Shown here: piece after piece, positions 1-9,979 of the stretch | Numbering within the stretch: the stretch's first letter is position 1 | Layout: every line of letters begins with the position of its first letter | Source of the DNA: an uncultured Clostridia bacterium | Lineage (GTDB): Bacteria > Bacillota > Clostridia > TANB77 > CAG-508 | Direction of reading: 5' to 3' | Assembly: GCA_947627415.1 (NCBI GenBank) | Contig: CANQVU010000005.1 | Span: forward strand, 1-42,416 | Length of the DNA: 42,416 nucleotides | Translations under genes and position numbers: made by a program | Notes under the pieces: model-generated | Seen by the model: the letters and a program-made list of their open reading frames with translations, nothing else | What the model was told of the DNA's origin: nothing | The model's database searches: none

Positions 1-75
1 TGAGAATATATCATAAGATCTTTCTCCTCTTCCTGTTTGTTCAATTACATAAGGTACTAAACTATTTTTTTCCAT
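1..75 (-). CDS. clpP: ATP-dependent Clp protease proteolytic subunit ClpP, N-terminus only (partial at window edge)
   Basis: Reverse complement translates MEKNSLVPYVIEQTGRGERSYDIFS, the typical ClpP start; lies downstream of tig as in many Firmicutes. Confidence 0.9.
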   Translation of the reverse strand, partial: MEKNSLVPYVIEQTGRGERSYDIFS

Positions 76-149
76 AAAACCCTCTCCTTTTTAAAAAGGT
101 AATAACCATTTATATTATTCTACAAATAAGTTATTACCCCCTTTTTTTA

Positions 150-1433
150 TTATTTCATTTTTGCATTTTCCACTAAGAAATTAATTGTCTTTTCAACTTT
201 TAAGTTATCACTTACATATTTAATTAATTCTGGATTGTCTTTAACGTCTTCTTCTTTTCTGCCATAATTTTTTGCCATTTCTTTAATTTTATCTGATACT
301 TCTTCATCTGTTACTTCAATACCTGCATCTTTTCCAACAGCTTCTAAAACTAATCTAGATTTTATTGAATTTTCAGCTTGCTCTTTATTTTCGTTTCTAA
401 AATCATCCATTGTTTTATTTATCATTTTAAGATATTGATCTAATTTCATTCCTTGATAGCTAAGTCTTGTTTCAATATCTTTTGCCATATTGTCTATTTC
501 TACTTCAATCATTCCTTTTGGAATATCTATTTTAGCCCCTTCACATACTTTTTTTACAACTTCGTCTTCTGTTTCATATTTTGCTCTTGATTTATTTTGT
601 TCTTCTTGTTTTTCTCTAATGCTTTTTTTAAGTTCGTCAATAGTATCAAATTCACTAATATCTTTTGCAAGTTCATCATTTATTTCTGGCATTTCTTTTT
701 TCTTTATTTCATGTAATTTTACTTTGAACATTGCATCTTTTCCAGCTAAGTTTGGTGAAAAATATTCTTCTGGGAATTTTACATTTATTTCTTTTTCTTC
801 TTCTGGTTTCATTCCAATTATTTGGTCTTCAAAACCTGGAATAAATGTGTTACTTCCTATTGTTAATTCATGATTTTCTGCTTTTCCACCTTCAAATGCT
901 TTACCATCAACAAATCCTTCAAAGTCTATCATAGTTATATCACCAGATTCTACTGGTCTATCTTCTACTGAAACTAATCTTGCATTTTTCTCTGCCATAT
1001 GTTCTAATTCATGTTCAACATCTTCATCAGATACATTATACTCTATTTTTTTAATTTGTATACCTTTATATTTTCCTAAAGTTACTTCTGGCTTTGTTGA
1101 AACTACTGCTGTAAATATTAAATCCTTTCCTTTTTCAATTTGAACTAAATCTATTTCTGGCCTGCTTACAGCTTCTATTTCTTTTTCTTTTAATGCTTCT
1201 TCATAAGCCTCTCCTGCTACTTCGTTAAAAGCATCTTCATAGAAAATTTGTGCTCCATAAGTTTTTTCTACTATTTGATATGGTGCTTTTCCTTTTCTAA
1301 ATCCTGGAATATTAAAATATTTAGCATTTTTATTAAATACTGTTTTTATAGCGTTATCAAATTTTTCTGCTTCTATTGTTATCTCTAGTTTTACCTCGTT
1401 TTTGTTTTTAGTTTCCTCTACTTTTACGTTCAT
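150..1433 (-). CDS. tig: Trigger factor (peptidyl-prolyl isomerase chaperone)
   Basis: 427 aa ORF; FNIPGFRKGKAP, GDITMIDFEGFVDGKAFEGG and IPGFEDQIIGM motifs. Confidence 0.97.
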   Translation of the reverse strand: MNVKVEETKNKNEVKLEITIEAEKFDNAIKTVFNKNAKYFNIPGFRKGKAPYQIVEKTYGAQIFYEDAFNEVAGEAYEEALKEKEIEAVSRPEIDLVQIEKGKDLIFTAVVSTKPEVTLGKYKGIQIKKIEYNVSDEDVEHELEHMAEKNARLVSVEDRPVESGDITMIDFEGFVDGKAFEGGKAENHELTIGSNTFIPGFEDQIIGMKPEEEKEINVKFPEEYFSPNLAGKDAMFKVKLHEIKKKEMPEINDELAKDISEFDTIDELKKSIREKQEEQNKSRAKYETEDEVVKKVCEGAKIDIPKGMIEVEIDNMAKDIETRLSYQGMKLDQYLKMINKTMDDFRNENKEQAENSIKSRLVLEAVGKDAGIEVTDEEVSDKIKEMAKNYGRKEEDVKDNPELIKYVSDNLKVEKTINFLVENAKMK

Positions 1434-1544
1434 TTAGTTTTCAATCCTTTCTTGTTTTTTTTATTCAACCCTAGTATTATATCACATATTTAGTATTTTG
1501 CAAGGGGTAAAATTGGAAAAAAGAGCTTATGCTCTTTTTATCAT

Positions 1545-2405
1545 TTATTTTAATATTGCTAAACCTAATACACATATAAATACTCCTAATATCATAATAT
1601 ATTTTTTTAGGCTTATTTTCTCTTTTAATATAAATCTTGATGCTAAAATTGTTATTACAATTGAACTTGATGTAATTACTGATACAGTTGATACCTGTCC
1701 ATCTATAAGACTGAATCTTTGGCACAAATTAGCACCTAAATCTAATGCAGAATGCAAAAAGAAATATTTCTTTAAGTTAATTGTTTTTATATTTAATTTA
1801 TTTAAATTGTTGGTAAATAAGCAATATAAAAGAACTAATATTATTCCCATCAGTCCATAATAAAATACTACAATCAATGGATCATGAAATATATTTATGT
1901 ATAATTTATTTAAAAATCCTGATATTCCATTAAAAATCACAAAACCATAAGCTGCAATTATTCCTTTTATTGCTGGGTTGTCGGTTTTGCTGTCTTCTCC
2001 TTTTACTAACAGTATTGTTAAAATAATTAAAATAGTTGAAAAAAGTAATTGTAAAAAAGTCCAATTATCTTTTAGTATTAATATTCCTAACATTAGAGTT
2101 ACTACTGTATTTCCCTTTCTAATTGGTGCAACTGTCGATACACTTGCATATTTTACTGCTAATATTGCACATATATACCCTAATGCTTGAATTATAGTAA
2201 GAGGTGCTATTTTAGCCAAATTTAATATATTAAAATTTGAAATAACCTTAGTCATACAAACACCCAATATAACATATACAATGTCACTTATTAACATTCC
2301 AATCAAAGCTAGTTGAATAGGATTATTATGTTTTGAACACTTTTTCATTGCTATTGAAGTAAATCCACTAAACACTGCAGAAATCAAGCATAAATATAAC
2401 CACAT
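1545..2405 (-). CDS. EamA/DMT-family transporter
   Basis: 286 aa, about 10 hydrophobic segments, duplicated EamA-like architecture. Confidence 0.75.
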   Translation of the reverse strand: MWLYLCLISAVFSGFTSIAMKKCSKHNNPIQLALIGMLISDIVYVILGVCMTKVISNFNILNLAKIAPLTIIQALGYICAILAVKYASVSTVAPIRKGNTVVTLMLGILILKDNWTFLQLLFSTILIILTILLVKGEDSKTDNPAIKGIIAAYGFVIFNGISGFLNKLYINIFHDPLIVVFYYGLMGIILVLLYCLFTNNLNKLNIKTINLKKYFFLHSALDLGANLCQRFSLIDGQVSTVSVITSSSIVITILASRFILKEKISLKKYIMILGVFICVLGLAILK

Positions 2406-2415
2406 TTTTTTCTCC

Positions 2416-3114
2416 TCATAATTCTATTAAATCAAAATTTGTATAGTCACAGCTTACTAATTTAAATTGTATTCCTTCAATTATTCCTTCTTTTGCTTCT
2501 TTATGTGCTGTATCTCCATGCAAATGTCCATATATACAAGTTTTTACATTGTATTTTTTCATTGTTTCAATATAACTTAAATCTAATTCTCCGTAGCTGT
2601 TAAATGGCGGATAGTGCATACATACAATAATTTCTTTATTATTACCATATTTTTTTATTCCATCTGCTAAAGATAATTCTAATCTTAAAATTTCTCTTTT
2701 TATTAATTTTTTATCTTCTTTTGTTTTACCATCTTGCCATCCTCTTGTTCCAACAATAATTTTGTTATTATATTCATAGCTATTGTTGTATATAAAGTCT
2801 ATATTTTGAAAGTTATTTTCTTTTAAATATTCCCTCATCTTTTTAAGGGTTGTCCACCAATAGTCGTGGTTTCCTTTAAGCAAAAGTTTTTTTCCTTGCA
2901 AACTATTTAGATATTCAAAGTCTTTATATGTATCTTTTAAATACATTGCCCATGAGAAATCTCCTGGGAGCAATACTAGGTCATTTTCTTTTACTTTTTT
3001 ATTCCAATTTTCTCTTATCTTTTCAGTATGATTTTCCCAAGTTGCTCCAAATATATCCATTGGTTTATTATCCCCAAAAGATAAGTGCAAGTCTGAAATT
3101 GCATATATTGACAT
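2416..3114 (-). CDS. Calcineurin-like metallophosphoesterase
   Basis: AISDLHLSFGD, LPGDFSWAM, LLKGNHDYWW and YGHLHGD motifs. Confidence 0.9.
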   Translation of the reverse strand: MSIYAISDLHLSFGDNKPMDIFGATWENHTEKIRENWNKKVKENDLVLLPGDFSWAMYLKDTYKDFEYLNSLQGKKLLLKGNHDYWWTTLKKMREYLKENNFQNIDFIYNNSYEYNNKIIVGTRGWQDGKTKEDKKLIKREILRLELSLADGIKKYGNNKEIIVCMHYPPFNSYGELDLSYIETMKKYNVKTCIYGHLHGDTAHKEAKEGIIEGIQFKLVSCDYTNFDLIEL

Positions 3115-3128
3115 AGTTTACCCCTTCT

Positions 3129-4242
3129 TTATAATTTTAAGTTTGGTACTGCATTTAATGTAAAGTCTGATAGTTTTCCTTCTAAATAATTATAATATCC
3201 TGCTGATGCTATCATTGCTGCATTGTCTGTGCACAATTTTAACTCTGGATAGTATATTTTTATATTTTCTTCTTTTTCTAATTTTGAAAATTCGTTTCTT
3301 ATATATGTATTTGCTGAAACTCCTCCTGCAAGGACCAGGTTGTTGATTTCTTTTGGGTGAACACAAGGTCCACCCCTACATTCGTCTTGCGGGTCGCCCA
3401 AGGGTGCGACCCCTACAGTGCTTGCAATTGATTTATTGTTGGTCTTTTGGGTGGACATAAGGCCCACCTCCACCGTATTTGCAATGGCCTTTTTTACATT
3501 TTCTATTAATATTTCTGTTACTGTTTTTTGAAAGCTTGCACATAAATCAGCTTTGTTCATATTTGGATCTTTATGATTTAAATTTATTACTGCCGTTTTT
3601 ATTCCACTAAAACTAAAATCTAAATTATCAAAATGCGTTTTTGGAAGTTCTATGCAAGGTTTTCCTTGTTTTGCTAAATTATCTACTTTTGGTCCTCCAG
3701 GATATCCGAAGTCCTACTACTCTTGCTACTTTATCAAAGGCTTCTCCGATTGCATCGTCTCTTGTTTTTCCCAATACTTCGAACTTGCAATAATCTTTTA
3801 CATGCACTATTTGTGTATTTCCTCCTGACATCATTAAGCATAAGAACGGTGGTTTTAAGTCTTTGTATGTAATATAGTTTGCAGCAATATGTCCTTCTAT
3901 ATGATTTACTCCTACCAATGGTTTATGATTTGCGAATGCTAGTCCTTTTGCATATGATACTCCTACTAAAAGAGCTCCTACAAGTCCTGGTCCATAGGTA
4001 CAAGCTATAACATCTATATTCTCTAATTTTACATTTGCTTCTTTTAATGCTTGTTTAGTTATTTGATTTATAACTTCTGTATGGCATCTTGATGCAATTT
4101 CTGGTACTACTCCGCCATATTCTGTATGTATATCTATTTGTGAATTTATTACATTAGAAAGAACTTCCCTACCGTTTTTTACAACGGATACGGAAGTTTC
4201 ATCACAACTTGTTTCAATTCCTAGTACTACTGTATCTTTCAT
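3129..4242 (-). CDS. tsaD: tRNA N6-adenosine threonylcarbamoyltransferase TsaD, split by a +1 frameshift at CGGA (3705-3708) and carrying an in-frame repeat-derived insertion (about 3351-3488)
   Basis: N-part 4242-3709 ([38 protein letters not shown]). Skipping C at 3708 continues [60 protein letters not shown] in the frame of ORF 3129-3560 (178 + 193 codons, phase exact). Confidence 0.92.
3353..3474. repeat. Cluster of three short palindromic repeats (GGGTGAACACAAGGTCCACCC; GGGTCGCCCAAGGGTGCGACCCCTACA; GGGTGGACATAAGGCCCACC) inside tsaD
   Basis: Direct reading; the GGGTCGC..GCGACCC unit recurs at about 4258 and 11641. Confidence 0.85.
3705..3708 (-). other. Putative +1 recoding site (CTT CGG A -> CTT (C) GGA) in tsaD
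   Basis: Zero frame GTA GGA CTT CGG ATA TCC ... TAA; shifted frame GGA TAT CCT GGA GGA CCA = GYPGGP, conserved TsaD motif. Confidence 0.75.
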
Positions 4243-4256
4243 AATTCTCCTTTTTG

Positions 4257-4285
4257 CGGGTCGCCCTGGGGTGCGACCCCTACAA
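4257..4285. repeat. GGGTCGCCCtggGGTGCGACCCCTACA palindromic repeat
   Basis: Near-identical to the unit at 3390-3417. Confidence 0.85.
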
Positions 4286-4299
4286 CGTTTGCAATTTGT

Positions 4300-5049
4300 T
4301 TATATAAGTGTTAATAATTTAAATATATTATATACAACCCATTCCATTCCCTTCAAAACTGCACTAAATACTGGAGTAAGTACTACTGATGATAAACCTG
4401 TTACAAAAAGTATTAAGAATACTATATAAAATATTTGCTGATTTTTATAAAACCATTCTTTCCCTTTGTATGGTAAAAAGTGCATTAATATTTTTGAACC
4501 GTCAAGTGGTGGTAGTGGTATTAAGTTAAATACTCCTAGTCCTATATTTATAGATACTGTATAGGTTATTACTGCAAATATTACTTGTTGCCACATAATA
4601 GAAAGTCCTGACAAAACATCTGTTACAACAAATAATATATAATATATTATTAAAAATACAAATGCTAATATAAAATTCATTATAGGTCCTGCTGCAGATA
4701 CAATCGCTTCTGCTTTAGAAAGAGAATATTTCCCATTAAAGTTTCTTGGGTCTATTTGCACTGGTTTTCCCCATCCGAATCCTGCAACAATTAAGAATAC
4801 AAATCCTACTGGGTCTATATGGCTAAGTGGATTTAAGTTTAGCCTTCCTTGAACTCTTGGTGTTTCATCTCCTAATTTATTTGCTACCCATGCATGTGCA
4901 AATTCATGAAATGTGAGTGCTATTAAAACTCCTGGTATTGTCAGTACTAAGTTTAATATGCCATTAGTTCCTGCACTTATTAACCATAACCCCAATATTA
5001 CTATTAAAATAATAGTAAGTGTTTTTTTATCAAACATAAAATTAAACAT
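4300..5049 (-). CDS. Site-2 protease family (M50) membrane metalloprotease
   Basis: LTFHEFAHAWVANKLGD (HExxH) and NLIPLPPLDGSKIL (NPxxDG-like) motifs. Confidence 0.9.
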   Translation of the reverse strand: MFNFMFDKKTLTIILIVILGLWLISAGTNGILNLVLTIPGVLIALTFHEFAHAWVANKLGDETPRVQGRLNLNPLSHIDPVGFVFLIVAGFGWGKPVQIDPRNFNGKYSLSKAEAIVSAAGPIMNFILAFVFLIIYYILFVVTDVLSGLSIMWQQVIFAVITYTVSINIGLGVFNLIPLPPLDGSKILMHFLPYKGKEWFYKNQQIFYIVFLILFVTGLSSVVLTPVFSAVLKGMEWVVYNIFKLLTLI

Positions 5050-5086
5050 TATTTTCCTCTTTTCTTATTTTGAAATTTCATTTGCT

Positions 5087-6580
5087 TTAATTATTAGGTT
5101 TCATTGTTGGGAAAAGAAGTACATCTCTAATTGATGCTGAGTCTGTAAGTAACATTATAAGTCTATCTACACCTATTCCAAGTCCTCCTGTTGGTGGCAT
5201 ACCATATTCTAGAGCTTGAATGAAATCATCGTCCATATCGTTTGCTTCTTCGTTTCCAGCTGCTTTTTGTTTTGCTTGGTCTAAAAATCTTTCGTATTGG
5301 TCTATTGGATCATTTAGTTCTGAATAAGCATTTCCATACTCCCTACCACCTATAAATATTTCAAATCTTTCTACTAATCTTGGGTCTGATGGTTTTCTTT
5401 TTGTAAGTGGTGATACTTCAACTGGATAGTCATATATAAATGTTGGTTGAACTAATGTCTCTTCTACTTTTTCTTCAAATACTAAGTTGATTACATTTCC
5501 TCTTGAAAGTGGCTCTTCTACTTCTATTCCTAATCCTTTAGCAGCACTAACTGCATCTTCATCTGATTCTATTGTATTAAAATCTACACCTGTTACTTCT
5601 TTTATTGCATCTATCATAGTTATTCTTTTCCAACCTGGAGTTAAATCGATTGGTGTTCCTTGATATGTTATTTTTGTTGTTCCAAGAACATTTTGTGCTA
5701 CTGTAGATACTATTTCTTCTGTTATATCCATCATGTCGTTGTAGTCTTCATATGCTGAATACAATTCTATGTTTGTGAATTCAGGATTATGCTTTATTGA
5801 TATACCTTCATTTCTAAACATTCTTCCAAGTTCATATACCTTATCAAAGCCACCAACTATTAATCTTTTTAGATATAGCTCATTTGCTATTCTTAAGTAC
5901 ATGTCCATATCTAATGTGTTGTGGTGTGTTATAAATGGTCTTGCAGCAGCACCACCTGCTATTGTGTTTAATATTGGTGTATCTACTTCTACATACCCTT
6001 TTTTATCTAATACACTTTTTATTTCTTTTATTATTTTGCTTCTAATCATAAATGTTTCTTTTACTTCTGGATTCATTATTAAATCAACATATCTTTGTCT
6101 ATATCTTAGTTCTGTATCTTTTAAACCATGGAATTTCTCAGGAAGTGGTCTTAATGATTTTGTAAGAAGTACTACTTCTTTTGCATGTACAGATATTTCT
6201 TCTGTTCTTGTTTTAAATACAAAACCTTTTATTCCAATAATATCTCCTATATCATATGTTTTGAATAAAGCATAACTTTCTTCTCCTAAATCATTTATAC
6301 TAACATAACTTTGGATTTTTCCTGTTGAATCTTGTATAGTACAAAAAGATGCTTTTCCCATTATTCTTTTTGCCATAATTCTTCCTGCTACTGCTACATC
6401 TTTTCCCTCTAATTCATCATAATTATCTTTAACTTCGCTGCTTAAATGTGTTCTATTATATTTTGTTATTTTAAAAGGGTCTTTCCCTTGTTCTTGTAAT
6501 TCTTTTAACTTCTCTTTTCTAATTGATATCAAATGATTTTCGTCTAATTCTTCTTGATTATTTAAATTATTCTCTGCCAT
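5087..6580 (-). CDS. lysS: Lysyl-tRNA synthetase, class II
   Basis: 497 aa; [46 protein letters not shown]. Confidence 0.97.
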   Translation of the reverse strand: MAENNLNNQEELDENHLISIRKEKLKELQEQGKDPFKITKYNRTHLSSEVKDNYDELEGKDVAVAGRIMAKRIMGKASFCTIQDSTGKIQSYVSINDLGEESYALFKTYDIGDIIGIKGFVFKTRTEEISVHAKEVVLLTKSLRPLPEKFHGLKDTELRYRQRYVDLIMNPEVKETFMIRSKIIKEIKSVLDKKGYVEVDTPILNTIAGGAAARPFITHHNTLDMDMYLRIANELYLKRLIVGGFDKVYELGRMFRNEGISIKHNPEFTNIELYSAYEDYNDMMDITEEIVSTVAQNVLGTTKITYQGTPIDLTPGWKRITMIDAIKEVTGVDFNTIESDEDAVSAAKGLGIEVEEPLSRGNVINLVFEEKVEETLVQPTFIYDYPVEVSPLTKRKPSDPRLVERFEIFIGGREYGNAYSELNDPIDQYERFLDQAKQKAAGNEEANDMDDDFIQALEYGMPPTGGLGIGVDRLIMLLTDSASIRDVLLFPTMKPNN

Positions 6581-6659
6581 ATTTCCATAGCTCCTTTCAA
6601 TTTCATTTTAATATTATATAACAGAAAGTGTTGATTGTAAATATTAAGGTAATGAAAAT

Positions 6660-6688
6660 TTGAAAATATTAACATAATGTGATATAAT
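6660..6688 (+). promoter_or_regulatory. Sigma-A-like promoter TTGAAA-17-TATAAT upstream of the 6714/6754 ORFs
   Basis: -35 at 6660-6665, -10 at 6683-6688, 17 nt spacing. Confidence 0.6.
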
Positions 6689-6713
6689 ATAATTATAATT
6701 TACCTGGAGAGGC

Positions 6714-6767
6714 ATGAATACTTATTTTATTACACCACAGAAAGGCATTCTTTATGAAAATTATTAA
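6714..6767 (+). CDS. Possible 17-aa leader peptide (MNTYFITPQKGILYENY) overlapping the start of the downstream ORF
   Basis: ATG after ctggagaggc; ends TAA at 6765-6767, overlapping the ATG at 6754 in another frame. Confidence 0.35.
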   Translation: MNTYFITPQKGILYENY

Positions 6768-7050
6768 CAATATGAAAATTTCTTGGGAAGATAACCCATA
6801 CGTTTTTACAAAAATAACCGGCCCAAGCCTTGACGACATTAAAAACTATTGTAAGGAAAATAATCTTACAATAGTTGAATCTTACGTATGTGGATACAAA
6901 TTTGTAGTACAGGCTGAAAAGCCTAATAACAGATTCCAGATACTCCGTAAGAGAGTTGTAGAAATTCCTGGGTATAAACTCATAGAGGATATACCAACAA
7001 AAAAAATGCACTGGCTCACTTATGAAAAGTTGCCAGTAGCAAAAAATTAA
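6754..7050 (+). CDS. Hypothetical protein (98 aa)
   Basis: Promoter-like sequence upstream, SD-like agaaagg, terminator hairpin downstream. Confidence 0.65.
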   Translation: MKIINNMKISWEDNPYVFTKITGPSLDDIKNYCKENNLTIVESYVCGYKFVVQAEKPNNRFQILRKRVVEIPGYKLIEDIPTKKMHWLTYEKLPVAKN

Positions 7051-7056
7051 ATTTAA

Positions 7057-7090
7057 AGCTCCTTTTAGTGGTGGAAGGAGCTTATTTTTT
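7057..7090 (+). terminator. Rho-independent terminator
   Basis: AGCTCCTT..AAGGAGCT hairpin followed by TATTTTTT. Confidence 0.75.
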
Positions 7091-7164
7091 GGTGACCCCT
7101 ACGGGAATCGAACCCATGATTCAGCCTTGAGAGGGCTGCGTCTTAACCGCTTGACCAAGGGGCC
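7090..7164 (-). tRNA. tRNA-Glu (anticodon CTC)
   Basis: Cloverleaf GGCCCCTTGGTCAAGCGGTTAAGACGCAGCCCTCTCAAGGCTGAATCATGGGTTCGATTCCCGTAGGGGTCACCA; anticodon loop CT-CTC-AA; encoded CCA. Confidence 0.93.
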
Positions 7165-7233
7165 ATGTAAGTATATTTATAACATTGTTTGTACGTTCTT
7201 GTCAATAGTTAATTTTGCATATTTGTGAAGATA

Positions 7234-7347
7234 GATAAATTGTTGTTTATCATGTTCGGTGAATTCAGGACAGTCCCCAAAATCCCCAAAATTGGTGATT
7301 TTTAGGGACAGTCCCTAGAATTCCCCTCACACAAACAATAATTTATC
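7234..7347. mobile_element. MITE-like element, about 114 bp
   Basis: Terminal inverted repeats GATAAATTGTTGTTTAT / ACAAACAATAATTTATC; core aggacagtccccaaaatccccaaaattggtgatttttagggacagtccct shared with 30789-30902. Confidence 0.65.
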
Positions 7348-7348
7348 A

Positions 7349-8959
7349 CTATGATTTGTTAATTAACTCTTTTGCATATTGCATTGAAACTTTTGTGACT
7401 TCTCCACTTGCTATTCTTGCAATTTCTTCTACCAATCTATTATCTTTTAATAAAAATACATTAGTTTTTGTTTTTCCTTCAATTACTTCTTTATCTATAT
7501 AATAATTACTATCACCTTTTGCTGCTATTGTTGCTAAATGTGTTACACATATTATTTGATGATTTTTAGCTATCTGTTTCATTTTTTCTGCAACTTTACT
7601 TCCAGCTATTCCACTTATTCCTGTATCTATTTCATCAAATACTAAAGTTTCTACTTCATCTACATCTGCCAGTACTCTTTTTATTGCAAGCATTATTCTT
7701 GACATCTCTCCGCCTGATGCAATTTTTGTAAGTGGTTTGAAATCTTCTCCAACATTAGTCATTATTAAGAATTCTATTTCTTCTTGTCCATTTTCAGTAA
7801 ATTCATTCATTTCATCATAATTGATGTTTACCTTGAATTTTGTGTGTTTCATCTCTAAATCAATTAAATCTTTTTCAATTTCTTCTGATAATACACTACT
7901 AAACTTTTCTCTGATTTGATGAATTTTCTTACATATATCTTTCATCTCTATTTCAAGCAAAGATAAATCTGATTTTAGTTTATTTGTATATTCTTCCAAA
8001 TTTTCTATTTCGTATATCTCTTTTTCTACTTCTTCTTTATATTTAAGTATTTCTTCAATATCATTTCCATATTTTCGTTTCATTGAAGATATAAGATTTA
8101 GTCTTGATTCAACTTCTTCTATTTCTCTATCGTCAAAATATATATCTTGTGCAAATCTTGATATGTTTCTCCCACAGTCTTCCAAATCGTAATATATACT
8201 TCTTATTTTTTCTGCAGATGATTTATATTCATCATTTATATCTTCTATTTTTTCTAGTGATTTCATTGCAGTAACAATAGAATCAATCGATACATTTAAA
8301 ATTTCGTTTTCTGCAATTCCTAAGTTTTTTGAAATTTTTTCACTATTTAATATTCTTTTCTTTTTTTCCTCTAATTCCTCTTCTTCTCCTATTTTTAAAT
8401 TAGCTTCTTCTATTTCATTCGCTTGATATTTTAGTAAATCTAATTTTCTCTGTCTTTCTTTATCATCTCCATAATTCTTTGAAATCTCTTCTTTTAGTCT
8501 TTTATATTCACTATACTTTTCTAAATAATCTAATTTTAAGTTTTTTAGCTCGTTTCCTGCGAACTTATCTAAAAGTTTAATATGTACGCTCGAATTTAAT
8601 AACGATTGATTATCGTGTTGTCCATGAATGTCTAATATATTAGCCATAAAATTTTTAAGTTCTGCAACTGTTACCATTCTTCCATTAATTTTACATAGAT
8701 TTTTTCCATTTATATTTATTTCTCTTGATAATATAATATCTTCATTATTGCTTGACACACTCATTTCAACAAATGAAAAATCTTGTCCTTTTCTAATCAT
8801 ATCTTTTGAAAACCTTCCACCTGCTAAAATTTCTAGCGAATCTATTATAAGGGTTTTACCTGCTCCTGTTTCTCCAGTTAATACATTAAAACCTTTATTT
8901 AAATCAATACTTATTTCATCTATAATTCCAATATTCTTTATATGTAATGTGTTTATCAT
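7349..8959 (-). CDS. recN: DNA repair protein RecN (start likely at MINTLHIKNIG)
   Basis: VLTGETGAGKTLIIDSLEILAGGRF, DIHGQHDNQSLL, IASGGEMSRIMLAIK, FDEIDTGISG. Confidence 0.95.
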   Translation of the reverse strand: MINTLHIKNIGIIDEISIDLNKGFNVLTGETGAGKTLIIDSLEILAGGRFSKDMIRKGQDFSFVEMSVSSNNEDIILSREININGKNLCKINGRMVTVAELKNFMANILDIHGQHDNQSLLNSSVHIKLLDKFAGNELKNLKLDYLEKYSEYKRLKEEISKNYGDDKERQRKLDLLKYQANEIEEANLKIGEEEELEEKKKRILNSEKISKNLGIAENEILNVSIDSIVTAMKSLEKIEDINDEYKSSAEKIRSIYYDLEDCGRNISRFAQDIYFDDREIEEVESRLNLISSMKRKYGNDIEEILKYKEEVEKEIYEIENLEEYTNKLKSDLSLLEIEMKDICKKIHQIREKFSSVLSEEIEKDLIDLEMKHTKFKVNINYDEMNEFTENGQEEIEFLIMTNVGEDFKPLTKIASGGEMSRIMLAIKRVLADVDEVETLVFDEIDTGISGIAGSKVAEKMKQIAKNHQIICVTHLATIAAKGDSNYYIDKEVIEGKTKTNVFLLKDNRLVEEIARIASGEVTKVSMQYAKELINKS

Positions 8960-9136
8960 ATTACCACCTCTTAACTTATGTGGATATAATATAACAAACA
9001 TTTGTTTTTGTCAATATTATTTTTATATTTATATGCAAAGAAAGAGGCTTAAATATATAATTAATTTAATAATTATATGTCTAAACCTCTTTCTCATATG
9101 CCCCCTGAAAATTCTAAGAAATTAATTTTAAATTGA

Positions 9137-9529
9137 TTATGATGACTTCTTTATAGTATCATATAAATCTGAAATTTGAATAGAATGTTTATTTACAGTA
9201 TTTTCTAAAGATTTAATCTCTTTTTCGTTTTCTTTTTGAAGTTGATAATTTAAAGAATAAATTTCGTATAAAGATGGAAATTCTGTTGTCATTTTATGTT
9301 CTAGGAGTACTAAAGTTTCACTCATAGAATTTATTCTTTCATCAAATGTTTTATACATATCATCTAGTCTTTTATCTACTCCATCTAGTCTTTTATCTAC
9401 TCCATCTAATCTTTTATCTACTCCATCTAATCGTTTGTCTACTCCATCTAATCTTCTATCTACATTATCTAGTCGATTATCAATTTTATCAAATCTTTCT
9501 ATAACTAGTTTCTCAAATTCTTCTGACAT
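9137..9529 (-). CDS. Coiled-coil protein with tandem RLDGVDK heptads; unknown function
   Basis: Start MSEEFEKL preceded by GGAGGTGAGAAAT; repeated KRLDGVDKRLDGVD. Confidence 0.7.
   Translation of the reverse strand: MSEEFEKLVIERFDKIDNRLDNVDRRLDGVDKRLDGVDKRLDGVDKRLDGVDKRLDDMYKTFDERINSMSETLVLLEHKMTTEFPSLYEIYSLNYQLQKENEKEIKSLENTVNKHSIQISDLYDTIKKSS
9358..9480. repeat. Tandem 21-bp repeat (atctagtcttttatctactcc-type) within the coiled-coil gene
   Basis: Several near-identical 21-bp units encoding RLDGVDK. Confidence 0.8.
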
Positions 9530-9604
9530 ATTTCTCACCTCCATTCTTATATTCCATATATTACCATTGATTTGTTTATTTGTCAATATATTTTTCTAAA
9601 AATT

Positions 9605-9979
9605 TTATATGCATTCGTTAAGTATTTCATTTAGTCTTTCTTTTTGATCAGTTAAATATAAATACCCTATTAGTCCTTCAAATGCTGTTGCATACATATA
9701 ATCTGCTGGATCTGCATTTTTAGGTAAATGATGATTTTCAGTATTCCTAGTTCTTCTTATAATTTCTTTTTCTTTATCTGTTAAAATGTTTTGCAAATCT
9801 TCTAAAATTTTTGCTTGTGCTTGTGCTTTTACGTATTTAATTGTTTCTATATGTAATTTATGTGGTTTTAATTTTGTTGTTTCTACTAGATGTGTACGTA
9901 TAAACAACTCATATACGCTATCTCCCACATATGCCCATGTGAGTGGTGACATTAAATTTACTTCAACTTCATTTTTCAT
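9605..9979 (-). CDS. mrnC: Mini-ribonuclease III (MrnC)
   Basis: LTWAYVGDSVYELFIRTHLVE, RRTRN, AFEGLIGYLYL. Confidence 0.9.
   Translation of the reverse strand: MKNEVEVNLMSPLTWAYVGDSVYELFIRTHLVETTKLKPHKLHIETIKYVKAQAQAKILEDLQNILTDKEKEIIRRTRNTENHHLPKNADPADYMYATAFEGLIGYLYLTDQKERLNEILNECI

Noticed and set aside
490-873. Plus-strand ORFs antisense to tig, lysS, infB, ligA, etc. in the supplied track
   Set aside because: Low-complexity Ser/Phe/Ile/Leu-rich translations opposite strongly conserved genes; typical spurious antisense ORFs in AT-rich DNA.
1477-1725. 82-aa minus ORF overlapping the EamA transporter
   Set aside because: Out of frame with a well-supported gene and no family similarity.
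3708-3709. Classic prfB-type (CUU-UGA with SD) frameshift at tsaD
   Set aside because: Site is CTT-CGG, not a stop; the other four sites have different P-site codons and no common SD-like stimulator, so the shared determinant is CGG-A itself.
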